Source of the DNA: Zanthoxylum bungeanum
Lineage: Eukaryota > Streptophyta > Magnoliopsida > Sapindales > Rutaceae
DNA length: 64,000 nt
Direction of reading: 5' to 3'
Assembly (NCBI GenBank): GCA_019454045.1
Contig: SKCR01032773.1
Span: forward strand, 239,911-303,910
The notes under the pieces were generated by a model. The model did no database searches, had not been told where the DNA came from, and was given only the letters and a program-made list of their open reading frames with translations. Position 1 is the first letter of the stretch, and every line of letters begins with the position of its first letter. The position numbers and the translations under genes were made by a program. This document shows positions 46,201-59,520 of this stretch, one piece after another.

Positions 46201-46739
46201 ACCCACTCTTTGAAAGTGTGGATATACGATTCTTGTTTAATTGTGTCCCAGACAACAATGCCACAAATTAGTTTCTTCTGATCATTCTGATCAAATCAGT
46301 TTGAGCTATTTGTTTGTCATGTTATATATTTGAGATTTATTTATATTCACAATACAAATGCTGTTATTTACATCTATTGTGTTTATCTCAATATCATCTT
46401 TATATAATAAAACACTTTAGTGTTCTAGAATATAAGAGTTCACCCACTGTGGGTTAAACACTGATATAGAGATAATATATCTAGTCAAACTAGTTATATT
46501 ATAACAGTTTCCAATTTTAGGTACACACCCGAAGGTAGTTCCTAAAATTAGGTATCTACGGTTAAAACAGCGACTTTCGTCCCATTTCCAATTCGCAGAT
46601 TTATCTCAATTGAGGTCAGTATCCTGTTCAAAACAGATTCTGAACATCAATATTTATATATCACACTAAGTATCTAAAATCCAATTTTAATACTAGTAGT
46701 GAATATAATTTATGACAAACATATTTGAAGTCTGAGTCT

Positions 46740-47340
46740 TGCTCGTCTTGCTCGTCTTCAATTCCTTCATGTCTGCTTTATCCAAACGGCAGTCATGCTT
46801 CCGCGATCCCGTTTGCCACAATTTAAGCAGATATTTTGGGATATGTCATTTATCTTCCTAGAAGATTATAATGATTTTGCCTTTGCCTTTTCAACACTCC
46901 AGAAGCCTTTGGCCAAGCCTTGGCCTTCTAGAATATCGAAGTAAGGTGCGCCTTGCGCTACTTGCCTAATTGCAAAGTTTGACTTTGTCTCATTGAGAAT
47001 AGTCATTAACTCTCCAAGAGTTTACTATTGCAATTTTAGTACTTCTAAGATCTAAAATAGATTTATGAAGATCCTTCAATTTCTTTATCATACTTTAAGG
47101 ATCTAATCCTTAGTTCTGATTCAGAAATTAAGGAGTCTACTGCGGTAAGTATAATGGATTAAGCACTAAAGTTATCATTGCATGATCTTCCAAAGATTAT
47201 GCTCTACTGTTTGCTTAACTCCGGACTTAGGCTTAATATATTATTTTATCAAATAAAATAACTTATTAGTTTTTCCAGGACCATCCTGAAATTATTCCCA
47301 ATTTGAAAATTAAACCATTTAAATACATTTTCCCTAGGAT
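46740..47340 (-). pseudogene. Copia gag remnant, element B
   Basis: Collinear with the gag of element A (zinc knuckle region near 46800, actctccaagagttta near 47010, first gag block near 47300). No open frame. Confidence 0.6.
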
Positions 47341-49698
47341 TATGTTTTAAATGCCAATCTTTCAATTTATATCTTGATTCTAATAGTCCAACTTTTTAAT
47401 CAACGATTTAGGTACTATTTATTATAATGATTACAATAGTCCAACTATTTAATCAACTATAATTTAATAGATTAAAATCAATTATATTGATTACTATAAT
47501 ATAATTATAAAATCAACTATAAATGAATAGTTTGAATATAGTCCAACTATTTATTAAAACAACATTTAAATATTAGTCCAACTAACATTTAATTTATTTG
47601 ACGAATGATATTTGTTTGAGTGCGTATGGCGAGTAATTGAACGAATATTGCGAATTCAATTCTTGCCTCCCACTATTTTTCGGCGAGCCTCTAACCCTCT
47701 GTCGAGTAATCGAAAAACCGCGTTTCCTAGTGGGCTAGGATCCCGTTAAATATCACACAATCTTGACTTTGGCCAATAAATTGTATGATAATTAACTAGG
47801 TAGATCTCTAAGATCGATTGGATCCAATCCAATTCCTAGATCTGGTAGGGGGACATCCAAGTCCGAAACATATATCTTATATATGCCAATACATCCCCTA
47901 ACCATTTTCCTCTGAACCAACTAAGCCTTGGCTTTGGCACAACAAACTTAGTGATCCCAGTTAAGCGTGACCCATTGACCATGGAAAGCTTCGTGATCAA
48001 TGTCGATGGACAAGAAGTGGTCTTGACTTTGGCCAACAAACCACAACTTGGACAAGACACTGACATGTAACAAAGCCTTCGTGATTCAAACACATCCTCG
48101 ACAGACAAAGGCCTTGACTTTGGCCAACAAACCAATGACGTCTTAGATCTTGAGTGAGAATCACTCAATGGAAGGAAAAACGCTTAATATTTTGCGAGGG
48201 TTTTTTCGAGTGCAAATTGGCAACCAATTTATTATCTTTGTTAAGGTCTCATCATCATACACCCTTAAACATGCATTCTAAACAGATAATAAAGCACGTA
48301 TAATAAAATAATAATGATATGCGGATGGATACTTTACACATTGATCCTAGATCAAATCTCTCGCTTTCTCTCTCCCGCTAGCATAAATATTTATTCTACC
48401 TGTTACACTACACTTCTAAAGAAACCTCATTTACATTGAGGGGAATAGGTGAGAAGAGAATACAAAGAAATGAGAGGTAATAAGGCTGGACACGCAGATC
48501 CAATTAATAAATTCCAAATTTATTACAACAATTTCTAAAATTGCCCCACCCATCTAATATCCATCTGATATACATTATTCATGCATCGCAACCATGTATT
48601 CACACAAGCATGTTATCAATCAATCTAATCAAATTAATTAATCTGATAATTAGTGATCATCCAATGTTCAAACAACGATTTGATTTTGCTCGAGTCAAAC
48701 TCGTTTTGCGAATAAGTACTTAAAGTACGAATTATCGAATTAAATTAAACTACACAATTAAATCCAATTCAATTTGTATTTAATTCTAATTCTCTATTTA
48801 ATTCCAAATTAAATACTACACTTTATTTAATAAACCTTTACGATTCAAATTCCAAATTTAATCGTTACGGGTCTCAAAGCCCGATTAACGTCCAACGTCA
48901 ATTTAATTAAAGTCAAATGGGCATTTAATTAATTTCTTAAGGCGTGGACTTTTGGTCAACTCGGATCAAACCGAATAACCAAAATTCAATCCGGGAGTTA
49001 CCCCATAAGCCTAGAAATCAATCTTGGCCCATTAGGCCCAATTAAACTTTAAAGGTCCATTAAGTCGCATTTGGGCTTTATGGATGCGGTTTTGGGCCCA
49101 ATTGGATCCAATCCAATTTTCCTTAACCCAACTTTGTACAACAAAGCCCAATAAGCCCATTTACAATAATTCAAGCCCAAATCCAATTTAAGGCCCAATT
49201 AACTAAATTACTAAAATCCAATTTTACAATTTACTTAATCAAAGTGCATTAACATAATTAATCACCCAAATCATTATTTCCAAAACACAAATTAGGCTAA
49301 TTAATCATGCTCATCTACATCAATTAGTGTCCAACACAAATTAACAAAAATCAAACCCAATTACATGCTCTTACATTCTCGGCAATTTGGGGATTTTACG
49401 TCCGATTCGAATTCAATCCAATTAATTCCACAATCGACATTAAATCATATTCCCAAATGATTTCTGACACATCCAATTGTCAAAAATCAAAAATCCCAAG
49501 ACATTTTAGGGCATCACCTATTCGGCCAACTCAACAAAATTGGGGAAAAATGTTCCAAACATAATTTCAACAAATTGATCCAATCAATCCTTAATTCAAA
49601 CACATTTAAGCATACTAATCCATCCAATTTAATTAATCATGCTCAAAATCAAGTTTGCCCAATTTTAAGCCCTAAATCAATTTCATGCTTTTAACAAA
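47341..49698 (-). other. Leader of element B with four GCCAAAG repeats
   Basis: cttgactttggccaataaa (47762), ccttggctttggcacaacaa (47927), cttgactttggccaacaa (48023) and a fourth copy (48113) recur in non-coding DNA between primer site and gag. The rest is AT-rich with aggcccaatt words. Confidence 0.7.
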
Positions 49699-49711
49699 GC
49701 TCTGATACCAT
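49699..49711 (-). other. Primer binding site of element B
   Basis: gctctgataccat on + is atggtatcagagc on the element strand, complementary to initiator-Met tRNA, directly next to the LTR. Confidence 0.9.
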
Positions 49712-51721
49712 TGTTGGAGATTCTAAGCATCCCAAGATCAATTTATCAAGCATGAACATGTGTGAATACAATCGAGAAGTCGCGGAATACTTACATCGAG
49801 CGGTTGAGCGACGCAGAGGCAACACAAACTTCAAAATCTGCTCCTCACTGGTTCGGCAGTGGGCTGTGCGCAGCTCACTGTTTTGGCCTTCGTTTGGGTC
49901 CTTCGTCAAGCTCCGAGCTTCGTCGAACGGTTCCCGGCTCATGGGTGGACTTCCCTATCACCTTCGCATTGATCCCGGAGTGTGCTAGCACTCTCGATTT
50001 TGCCACAAAATCACACTTTGCTTCCCTACCATTTTCGGTTTTTGCCCAGCAAACCAGAACCAGAAATTGCGTGAAAGATGAAGAGAAACGGTGGAAAGAG
50101 AAAGATGAAATGTGTTAGTTAATTTTGGTATTTGATTTCTCAAACATATACCAAAATTTTGGATTTTGAAAAGTCAAACAATCAAAGCCATTAATGCCCA
50201 CAACAACCACATCAATCAATCAATTGTCACATCACTCAAAGTGACATGATTTGACGCTTGATGTGACGCTAGATGCGACTAGCGATTTGACGCTTGATTT
50301 GACTTGCTTGCCGCACTCGAATTCGAAATGCGAATGCGCTCGCAAATAATCTCGGGCTCGGTTTGCTAATTCCAAATTAACAAATTTTCCGTTGCGTCGT
50401 AATTAAATGATTACGCCTAGCGAAATCACTATTCACGTCGCTAACGAATTAATTCTAAATTAACTCGCTCGCCCGAATTATAATCTAATTTTAATTCCGC
50501 GTCGAAATCCAATTTCGTTTAATATATCAAATATATTAATTCCTCGATTAATTCCAAATTAATCGTTATCTCTCTTTAATTGATATTTTATCCTAGATAA
50601 AATATCTCCGCAATTAATCCCGGATTAATTTTCTCTCTCATCTAATTAATCTCAGATTAATTAAAAGTGCGAGTCATACGTCATCAGTGAATATTTGGGA
50701 AGCGATTCATGAGATCCCCAGATATGTTGGCAGTAAATTCGGTCGTCGGACTATCCGAACACGTAAGTACCTCGTACTACGTTTATACCGATTTAAAAGA
50801 CAAGGTTGGCCTCTAGCAAAGCGCCATGCCTACCCAATTCTCCAGAAATGTCCTTACAAAAATAAAGGATCTATATCAGGCGTAATATACGTAGTATTGC
50901 GTATTTCTGTCCAGTATCAGATGATCACATGCAAGGCCTGGGGCTGGTACAGTGTCTACCCCGTACGAAGCATATATCGGATTACGAGCAACTAGTCTCT
51001 TTATAATCGGATAATCATGACCAAATCATATTATCCCGACGGTTGCAACCTTTATTAGAGAGCCAGTTATGTATCCCTACGCGATCATCAACTCCATATG
51101 ACTGGAGTGACACTTCCGTCTCGACATCACACCCAACACACTACAATTCTCAATATACCCAGCATTGGCGTACACAGAACCTGTTAAAGCCATGGACGAC
51201 CGCAACCAAAGTATATTGATTGTCGCAAGTATTAGCGGTGCAAGTTTCAGGTTAAGACCAAATACACCTACCCTGATTTCGGATTTCCATAGACACATAG
51301 TCATACTACCAATGGAATTCCGAGGGGGTCTTATCCAGAGCGAAGCTGTTTCCCGTACCATCGGTGAAACACAACCTCCTATTACACTTGCATGAGTATC
51401 CTATACCCAAATATATGAGAACTATGCCGTTGTGCCCTCACAACGCGCACAAGTGTAATACTAGTCTTTTACGCATTCATCGATGTCCAATCTCGATAAT
51501 GCTCTGACTAGGGATGTTTAATGATTTATCCTTCGTGGATCGATACTGTCTCATATCATTCTCAATCCAGGAACAAATCACAAGGACCTCTCATCATTTA
51601 TACATCTAGGTGATCTAATCACAAATGATAAGAGTGCAATCTCCTTTGTCACATAGTTAATTTGTACAACAACACCGTGATCTGTACAAATAGTGACGCT
51701 ATGGGTCATAATTGTCCAACA
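49712..51721 (-). repeat. 5' LTR of element B
   Basis: 2010 bp with the same ends as the 3' LTR. The short open frames in both LTRs (near 49752-50118 and 51077-51395) are parallel in both copies only because the DNA is repeated. Confidence 0.92.
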
Positions 51722-51732
51722 ATAATCAAATT

Positions 51733-51752
51733 TTGGCGTCGTAGCCGGGGAG
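51733..51752 (+). other. Primer binding site of element E
   Basis: TGGCGTCGTAGCCGGGGA resembles the TGGCGCCGTTGCCGGGGA primer site of Athila/Tat gypsy elements with two or three changes. It follows the LTR end split off by element B. Confidence 0.7.
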
Positions 51753-51914
51753 ACGGTTTACAAGCAAAATGAGCAGGTTTGCTTAGTCAACAACAAAGTG
51801 GTAACCTCGTTCCATTTATATATATATATATATTTTTTTTTATTTCAATTTTAGTTTTAGTTTAAATTCTTATTTTTAGTTTAGTTTCTTTTATTTCTGT
51901 TTCTCGTATTATTT

Positions 51915-52249
51915 GTGTTTAAGTGCATGCCTAGACTTAGGGATCAATTTGGTAGATTTGTTAGAATTGAAGAGGAAGATTCCGATTCAGAGAGTCTGTT
52001 TGATAATCCTTTTGCCACACCATCTACATCTAGCACCCACAACATGAGTGAGTACGAGAGACAACCCATTAGGTCTCTTGAGGAGTACCTCCACCCCACT
52101 CGCACAGCTGCACCATCATGCATAATGTTTCATCCTAATGCACCACATATAGACTTTAAACCTGGGATGATACAATATCTCCCAACCTTTCATGGTTTGG
52201 AGAATGAGAACCTTTATGTGCACATTATAGAGTTTGAATAGGTTGTAGC
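51915..52249 (+). pseudogene. Gag N-terminal fragment of element E
   Basis: The 108-codon frame includes RSLEEYLHPTRTAAPSCI and PGMIQYLPTFHGLENEN, hallmark wording of Athila/Tat gag (RTLREYMHPTR..PSCI, FDFKPGMIQLLPTFHGLENENPY). A TAG replaces an expected GAG at EFE|*, and element C interrupts it at 52250. The acidic stretch EEEDSDSES lies near residue 19. Confidence 0.82.
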
Positions 52250-54297
52250 TGTTGGGGTTTTGGGTGATGGGCGCAGCGAAAGCGCGGGTCGGGCGAAATC
52301 GTATTTTAAAACTTTTTAAAATACCGAATAAATTATTTAATATCCAAACCTATTTATTCAATATCAAATATCAACATAAATAATGTTGAAACTTAGCGAA
52401 ACTTTTACGAAAATCATTTTTCTGCAAAATGACGCAAAACGCATTTTCGACTGAACCGGCCACCCGAAACTTATGGGGACTGCCCAGGTCAGCCCCAATA
52501 TTGTTAGGGCAGTTCATGGGCTGCCCAAACAATGACGGATTCACTGTTTGGATAGGCGTCACCCGGTTGACTCAAAAGTCACCTGATAACGCCGTTTTTG
52601 GCCGTTTTTGCTTGTTTCAACTCGGAAACACTTTCCGAAAATTGTTCCAACTCCCAAAACACATCCATTACATTCATATGACATCAAAATCATCATAGCA
52701 GTTTGGGCAGATCTGATCCAGAACCAAAAATTCCCATTTTTCATGCTTTAAATCCAGAATTCCAAGATTAAATCAATTAATCAAAACACAAATTAAAGTC
52801 ACCACATATGAACAACCCAAAAATAATTCTAGGTATCACAAGAGTGGTCATAGCACTCTAGAATAGCAACTCATCAATAATTGATTAAATTGGAAACTAA
52901 TTACAATAATTACTTCCAAATACTACTTCACACATGCAAACACTTCCAATTTCATAATCCACAACCAAAAGCCCCAATTTTCCCAAACAAAGGAACCCTA
53001 AAACTATTCCAAGAATTCAAGAAAACAAGAAACAAAATTTTCAAGCTTAGGTTGTAGAAGATTACCTTTTAATCTCTTGATTCCAAGCATTTTTCTTGAA
53101 TTTTTCCTTTGTTTTTTAACTTGAATCATCAAGGAACAATGAAACCCATTTTTCATGTTTTTCATTTGAGGTTCTCGGCAATTGTAGAAGACAACAAGAG
53201 AGAGAAAATAATTTTTCCTTTTTAAAAGCTTGTTGACCGAATTTGGCCTAAAGGGCGGCATTTTTGTCTTTTCTATTTTAATCAAATTAAAATGATAATT
53301 ACACCTTTTTTTTAGCCAATCAAATTAGCACAACTAAAGCATAATTGTATCATGCCACATCAACCAATAATAATTAGACAAATTCCATTACATTTATGGA
53401 AAAAAGATTATTAATTAATAATTTAAATATTTAACAATTAAATATCCAAATAATTAATTAATGTAATTATTATTATATATGTATTTTTATTTAAAATAAA
53501 TAACAAATACATATATAAATGGCATGTGTCAAAATAACATTTGAAGAATAATTAATGTGTATCTAATCGTACTATGTATCAGATACAAATACACAATAAT
53601 TATTATCGGAAAAAATCCCCTAATGCATGTGTTATCCTTTAACCGATTAAATGATCCGAATTAACTTACTTAATCCGGTGAAGTATTATGAATAATCCAT
53701 ATTATTCATATCGAGTTGCCCAAGTGCTCAACGAGTACACTTCATATTGTGAGACTCTCTAAGTTTAGGTCTATCCGTCACGAAATCCAATTTCGTGTCC
53801 ATAATTCACCCACTCATGAATTATGACGACCACATATAATCTCGCTAAACTATACAAGCCGAGGTCATTGCATACGTATAATCCCTTCGTCACAGGCTAT
53901 CCGTATTATACCTGGGATATAGATAACAACGTCAAATCAGTTCGGTATAATACAGTCGACTTTCAATTTACGATCTCTAAATAGCACTAGGATTGATTTT
54001 CGAAGTTATACCACGGCCATGGATTTACTAGATCGTAAACACGTGAGAATGCCTATGCCCTGTACACAGGACTGACAGATCCTATCTTGATAATATAGAT
54101 TATTCATAATACGCACTGGATATCACACCCAACGAACAGGTGGAGGTCTGATCATAAATACATCATTGATGTGACTGCCATCAAAGTGTGGAGGATAACT
54201 CATATATCCCACTGTGGTATCTCACGCTCAAATCGAGAAGATTCCTATTGACGTTGGTGTACCATCTATTAGGAAACCTTCAGTGAGTCCTTCAGTG
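52250..54297 (-). repeat. LTR of copia-like element C, left part
   Basis: It begins TGTTGGGGTTTTGGG, the inverse of the end of the element H LTR at 37152, and stays collinear with 37152-35120 read backwards. It is broken by element D at 54298 and resumes at 63914. The element's interior lies beyond the window. Confidence 0.8.
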
Positions 54298-56320
54298 TGT
54301 TAGTGTCCTAGACATGCCACGGGATCTCTAAGCATGATTAGTGTGTGAATAAATCAAGAAGTTTGCGGAAAAAACTTATATTGATCGGCTTTGACTTTCA
54401 AAACTTTTATGGATGTTGAAGCTTCCAAGCTCATGGGTGAGTATCCCTATCACTTTCACTTGACTCCCTTATGTTCTAGCAAGAACAAAAATGGAACAAA
54501 TTTTATCTCCCAAGGAGAAGCAAATTTGCCCGAGAGAGAGGGAAGCAATCGGCCAATTCCTCCAAAGAAAAACCAATTGCCTTTCTCGGCCAATCCAAAC
54601 ACAGAGGCCAATTCGGCCTTCTTCAAAAGAAGCCAAATGCTTCTCGCCTAAATGAATAAGCAAAGTCAGTGGCCAATTTTGGCCTAAAGCAAAGACACAA
54701 GCAAATGCGTTTTGTTTCTCTCGGCATTTTCAAAGAAAACAGAGAGCAAAAAATGCTTTCTTTCATTCGGTCATCCAATTAAAAAGAAGCAAGCAACAAT
54801 TGCTTTATTCTTTTCAGCCTATAAAAGAAGTCAAAGGCCCTGCTTCAAAAGCAAAGGCAATGGCCACACGGCCATTAAATGAAAAAGAGATAAAAAAATG
54901 AATATTTTCCAAAAGATTCATTAAATTGTGTTATGTATTTTTGGTAGGTATGATGTGAATCAAATCCATTTCACTTTATTGCCAACCACATATATCAATT
55001 GTTGACAATTGATGTAAGTCATGGGTCCCACCTATTTAATTCAAAATTTGGTTAGCTTACAAAACACAATTTGGGCCCGGTTCGTTTAATCCGACTAAAC
55101 GAATTTTCCGACGTGACGTAATTAAATCTAATTTAATTAAATAATTATGCCTTGCAAAATTATTATTTAAAGTCGCTTACGAATTAATTCCAATTAATCG
55201 CGTTCTCTCTTCTCGACGAATTTAATCCCAGATAAATTCTCGACGCAATTAATCCCAGATTAATTCTTTCTCTGATAATTAATCCAAGATTAATTCTTGC
55301 CGTAATTAATCCCAGATTAATTTTCTCTCTATTAATTAATCTTAGAGTAATATTGTTCGAGTCAAATATCATCGGTGAATCTTTCGGATGCGACCCAAGA
55401 GATCCCTGGATATATTGGCAATAAATACGGTTATCGGACTATCCGAATACGTGCGTACCCAGTACCACATCTTTACCGATTTACAAGACATGGTTGGCTT
55501 CTAGCAAAGCACTGTGCCTACCTAATTCTCTTGAAATATTCTGCACCGGAATACAAGATCTTTGTCAGGCGTAGTATACGTAATATTGCACATTACGATC
55601 CAGTATCAGATGTCACATGCTAGCCCTAGGGCTGGAATTGTGTCTGCCCCGTACGAAGCATATATCGGATCACTAGTAACTAGTCTCTTTATGATCAGAA
55701 AGTCATGACCTAGTCATACTTCCCCGATGGCTATAGCACTTAGAGTACCAGTTCTGTATCCTTGCGTGATCATCATCTCCATATGACTGAAGTGATACTT
55801 CCATCTTGACATCACACCCAATACACTACGATTCTCATTATACCCAGAAGAGGCGTACACAGAATCTGTTAAAGCCTACCCTGATTCGGATTCCCATAGA
55901 CACATAGTCATACTACCAATGGGATTCCGAGGGGTCTATCCAGAGCGAAGCTGTTTTCGTACCATCGGTAAACAGAACCTCCTATTACACTTGTATGAGT
56001 ATCCAATACCCAAATATATGAGAACTATGACGTTACGCTTCCATAACACGCACAAGTGTAATACTAGTTTATTCTGCATTATCGATGTCCAATATCGATA
56101 ATACTACGACTATGGATATTTAATGATGAAACCTTTGTGGATTAATATTGTCTCATATCTTATTAATCCGGAACTAATCATAAGGACTTTTATCATTTAT
56201 ATATCCGAGTAATCCAATTACAAATGATAAAAGAGTAATTTCATTTGTCACATAGTTAATTTGTACAACAACACCATGTTCTGTACAAATAGTGATGCTA
56301 TAGGTCATAATTGTCCAACA
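54298..56320 (-). repeat. 3' LTR of element D
   Basis: 2023 bp; it lacks about 77 bases present in the other LTR (deletion between aaagcc and taccctgatt near 55877). Contains aattaatcccagattaatt boxes at 55204-55350. Confidence 0.92.
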
Positions 56321-56335
56321 ATCTCCCACTTGGCC
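56321..56335 (-). other. Polypurine tract of element D
   Basis: Minus strand ggccaagtgggagat, identical to that of element B. Confidence 0.85.
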
Positions 56336-57099
56336 TATAGCCAATCACTCAAGTGCCTAACACCTGAACTATGTACGGGTTCCTCAAACTTCTGTTGAGA
56401 AATAGTTTTCATCAGTGGATTTATAAGGTTATCATCTGATGCGATTTATTCGATCATCACATCGACACTATGTATGATCGAACGAATCAGATGAATTAGT
56501 CGAAGTACATACATGGATCATTGATGAGACCGCAGTTCTTTAGCCTGCGCTATAGCCTAGCTCAGCTGCTAACAGAACTATTCATAATCCAATTAGGAAT
56601 TTATAGATCCAAAATGCTTCTTTTGCTTCCTTAGCTGCAGTAATGTTCCGCTATTGTTATTTATTCGGCAACAGTATCTTGCTTGGAAGATTTCCAGCTC
56701 ACTGTTTCGTATAGTACCCTTATTGTGACTTACAGTCGTTTTTATCGATTTGGAAACTTGCAGTGGTGAACTCAGTCACCTCAAGTTCTCATTTCCCCAT
56801 ATTCTCAGAAAGCATCATTGGTTCATCCAAGATACTCAAGGATGTTCCTTACATCAATCCAGTGACCATCACCTGGATTGGCCTTATAGCGTCTACATAT
56901 GCTCAAAGCATATGAGACATCAGGTCATGTACATTATCAAAACGTACGAACACTGAGAGAGTGTCAGCAACTTTCTAGATCTATCATAGTATATCTTTAT
57001 TCCTAGAATAAAGCCTGCTTCTCCGAGGTATTTCATGGAGAATTTTAATGAAAGCCAAGCTTTCACCGATTATATTATGAGAATGTTATTGCTAAGTAT

Positions 57100-57830
57100 C
57101 AATATATCATCAACTTATAGGACATTCATTGTCAATGCGCTCCTACTAACCTTCTTATATACACAAGAATCATCTTCGTTTTGAATGAAATCATATACCA
57201 TTATGATCTCATCAAAACTTTGGTTCCAAGAATGCAATGCTTGCTTAAATCCATAAATGGATTGATTTAACTTGAAAATCTTATTTGCATGTTTTGGCGT
57301 CCAGCTGTCATATTTCATAAATGAAATATGTAGCATTAGCAAGCATTATCCAAATGGATTTAATCATGGCAACATGTAAAAGTTTTCGTCGTAATCGACA
57401 CTATGTTGATGATGATACCCTTTCTGTACAAGCCTAGCCGTGTATATTTAATGTTGCCATCCATGTATGTCTTCCTTGAAGACTTATATAGTAACAATAG
57501 GCATAATGCCTTCTGGTACATCAACCAATATCCAAACTTGGTTGATATACATGGAATCCATTTCGGACATCATGGCACTTTTCCATAAAAGGAGTCGATA
57601 CCTTGTATCACTTCCTCATACGTAGTCGGTTCGTCTTTCTCAATAAGATTAATATCTACATGAGGTGAGATCAGAAATCCATACCTCCCAGGTTGTTTTT
57701 CTGACTCTCTCCGACCTACGCGGTTCTTGTGTATTCGAAGATTGTGGTACAGTTTCATCATTGATGAACTGTTTGTGTTATGTAAAGGAGTCGGTGCCTG
57801 GAAGAGTATTACTCCGATTTTCATCGAGTT
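57100..57830 (-). pseudogene. Copia reverse transcriptase remnant, element D
   Basis: Frame 57570-57824 has DEPTTYEEVIQGIDS. Frame 57115-57342 has KLNQSIYGFKQALHSWN and NEDDSCVYKKVS, the conserved region before the catalytic box. Right after it a TAG replaces the Tyr of YVDD. The segment between the two frames, with the first catalytic Asp, is mostly deleted or shifted. Confidence 0.82.
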
Positions 57831-58189
57831 TTACTTTCCTCCCACTTACCACTGCATATAGGAATTCCTCTTAGGAAAACCGCATGGAGAGCAATAATTA
57901 CATTGTTCTCTTGTGAGTTGTATAAGTACTATACTTTGGTTTCCTTAGGATAACCTACAAATAGACACTTATCCGATTTGGGTTCTAGTTTGGTACCATC
58001 CAAACATTTAGCGTATGCCCAGCATTCCCAAATCTTCAGGAATGAGAAACCCGGTTTATTTCCTGTTCATATCTAATATGAAGTCTGTCTAACAGATTTT
58101 CATGGAACCTTATTCAAAATAAGTATTGCACTGTTTAATGTCTATCCTCAAAATGAAATTGGTAGCTCAGAGCAACTCATCATCAACCT

Positions 58190-58640
58190 TACCATGTCCA
58201 ACAAAGTTCGGTTTCTCTGTTCGGACACACCGTCAAATTGAGGTGTCCCGGGAGGAGTCCACTGTGAAAGAATACCATACTCTTTCAAGTAATCTTGAAA
58301 CTCATATGTTTAAGTATTTTACACTATGGTTCAACCGTAATTTTTTTAATACTTTTACCGGTCTGTTTTCTTACTTCGTGTCGAAACTCTTTGAATTACT
58401 CAAAAGTTTCTGACTTGTGTTTCATAAGATACACATAACCGTAATGCGATGCCACATCCGTAAAGGTTACGAAGTATTCATATCCACCTCTAGCCTATCT
58501 AGACATGGGCCCACTAACGTCACCATGAATGAGGGCTAACAGATCGGTGGCACTTGCACTTTTACCAAGTAAAATGCGTTTTAGGCACTTTGCCTAATAA
58601 ACTAGATTCGTAGACATCATTTGAATTAGAATCAAATCCG
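58190..58640 (-). pseudogene. Copia integrase remnant, element D
   Basis: Collinear with element A 29195-29640 at the DNA level (gttcggacacaccgtc, ggaggagtccactgtgaaag, cgtaaaggttacgaagtattc), broken by shifts. Confidence 0.72.
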
Positions 58641-59169
58641 TCCAAGTATCCACTCTTCGAAAGTGTGGATATACAAGTCTTGTTAATGTGTCCCAAACAA
58701 TAATGCCACTTATAAGTCTCATTTGATTTACTCAATTTGAGCTATTTGTTTGTCATGTTATATGTTTGAGATTTATTTATATTCTAAATATAAATAATGT
58801 TATTCACATCTAATGTGTTTATCTCAATATCATCTTTATAAACAAAACACTCGGTGTTTCGGAATATAAAAGTATACCTTCAACGGGTTAAACTAGATAC
58901 AGAGATAATGTTTCTAGTCAAACTAGGTACATTATGACAGTTTCCTAATTTAAGTTCATACCCAAATGGCAGTTCCAAAACTTAGGTTCCTATGGTCAAA
59001 ACAGCGACTCTCGTCCCGTTTCCGACTCGCAGGTCGATCTCATCTGAAGCCAGTCTCTTGCTTATCAGCAGATCCCGCACATCAGTACATATATTTATGT
59101 ACCACATCTAGTATAAAAAATCCAATTTTAAAACCAGTAGTGAACATGTTTATAACAAACGTTCTTGAA

Positions 59170-59520
59170 GCCGGAACCTTGTCTCGCCTTCACTTCCTTC
59201 ATGTCTACCTTGTCCATACGGCAGTCACACTTCTAGTGACCACGTTTGCCACAACTTAGGCAGACAACTTGGGATATGTCCTTTTAAGAAGCTCTGGCTG
59301 TGCATAACGGATTGAACACTAAAGTTATCATCACAATAAGTCTTCCTAAGCTCATGCTCTACTATTTGCTCAACTCCGGGCTCATGCTTGAGAGGTTCTT
59401 CTATCAAATAGAATAACTTCTCAGCTCCCAGGACTATCCTGAAGTTCTATTCCCAATCTGAAAATTAAAGTCGTTTAAAAATACATTTTCACCCAGGATT
59501 ATGTTCTAAACGCTAATCTT
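59170..59520 (-). pseudogene. Copia gag remnant, element D, shortened
   Basis: The zinc-knuckle end (near 59220-59270) is joined almost directly to the N-terminal part (59290-59470), so the middle of gag, present in element A, has been deleted. Confidence 0.6.

Larger units (their letters stand above)
41888..51721 (-). mobile_element. Copia element B, full length (9.8 kb), coding-dead
   Basis: LTRs lie at 41888-43905 and 49712-51721, both TGTTGG...CCAACA. In minus orientation the primer site is at 49699-49711 and the purine tract at 43906-43920. Flanks gtaat (41883-41887) and ataat (51722-51726) look like a 5-bp duplication with one change. Gag, integrase and reverse transcriptase are all in place but full of stops and shifts. 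It is inserted at the LTR/primer-site border of element E. Confidence 0.92.

Noticed and set aside
54391..54663. 86- and 64-codon frames (repeated at 61906-62178)
   Set aside because: They lie at the same place in both LTRs of element D and overlap on opposite strands.
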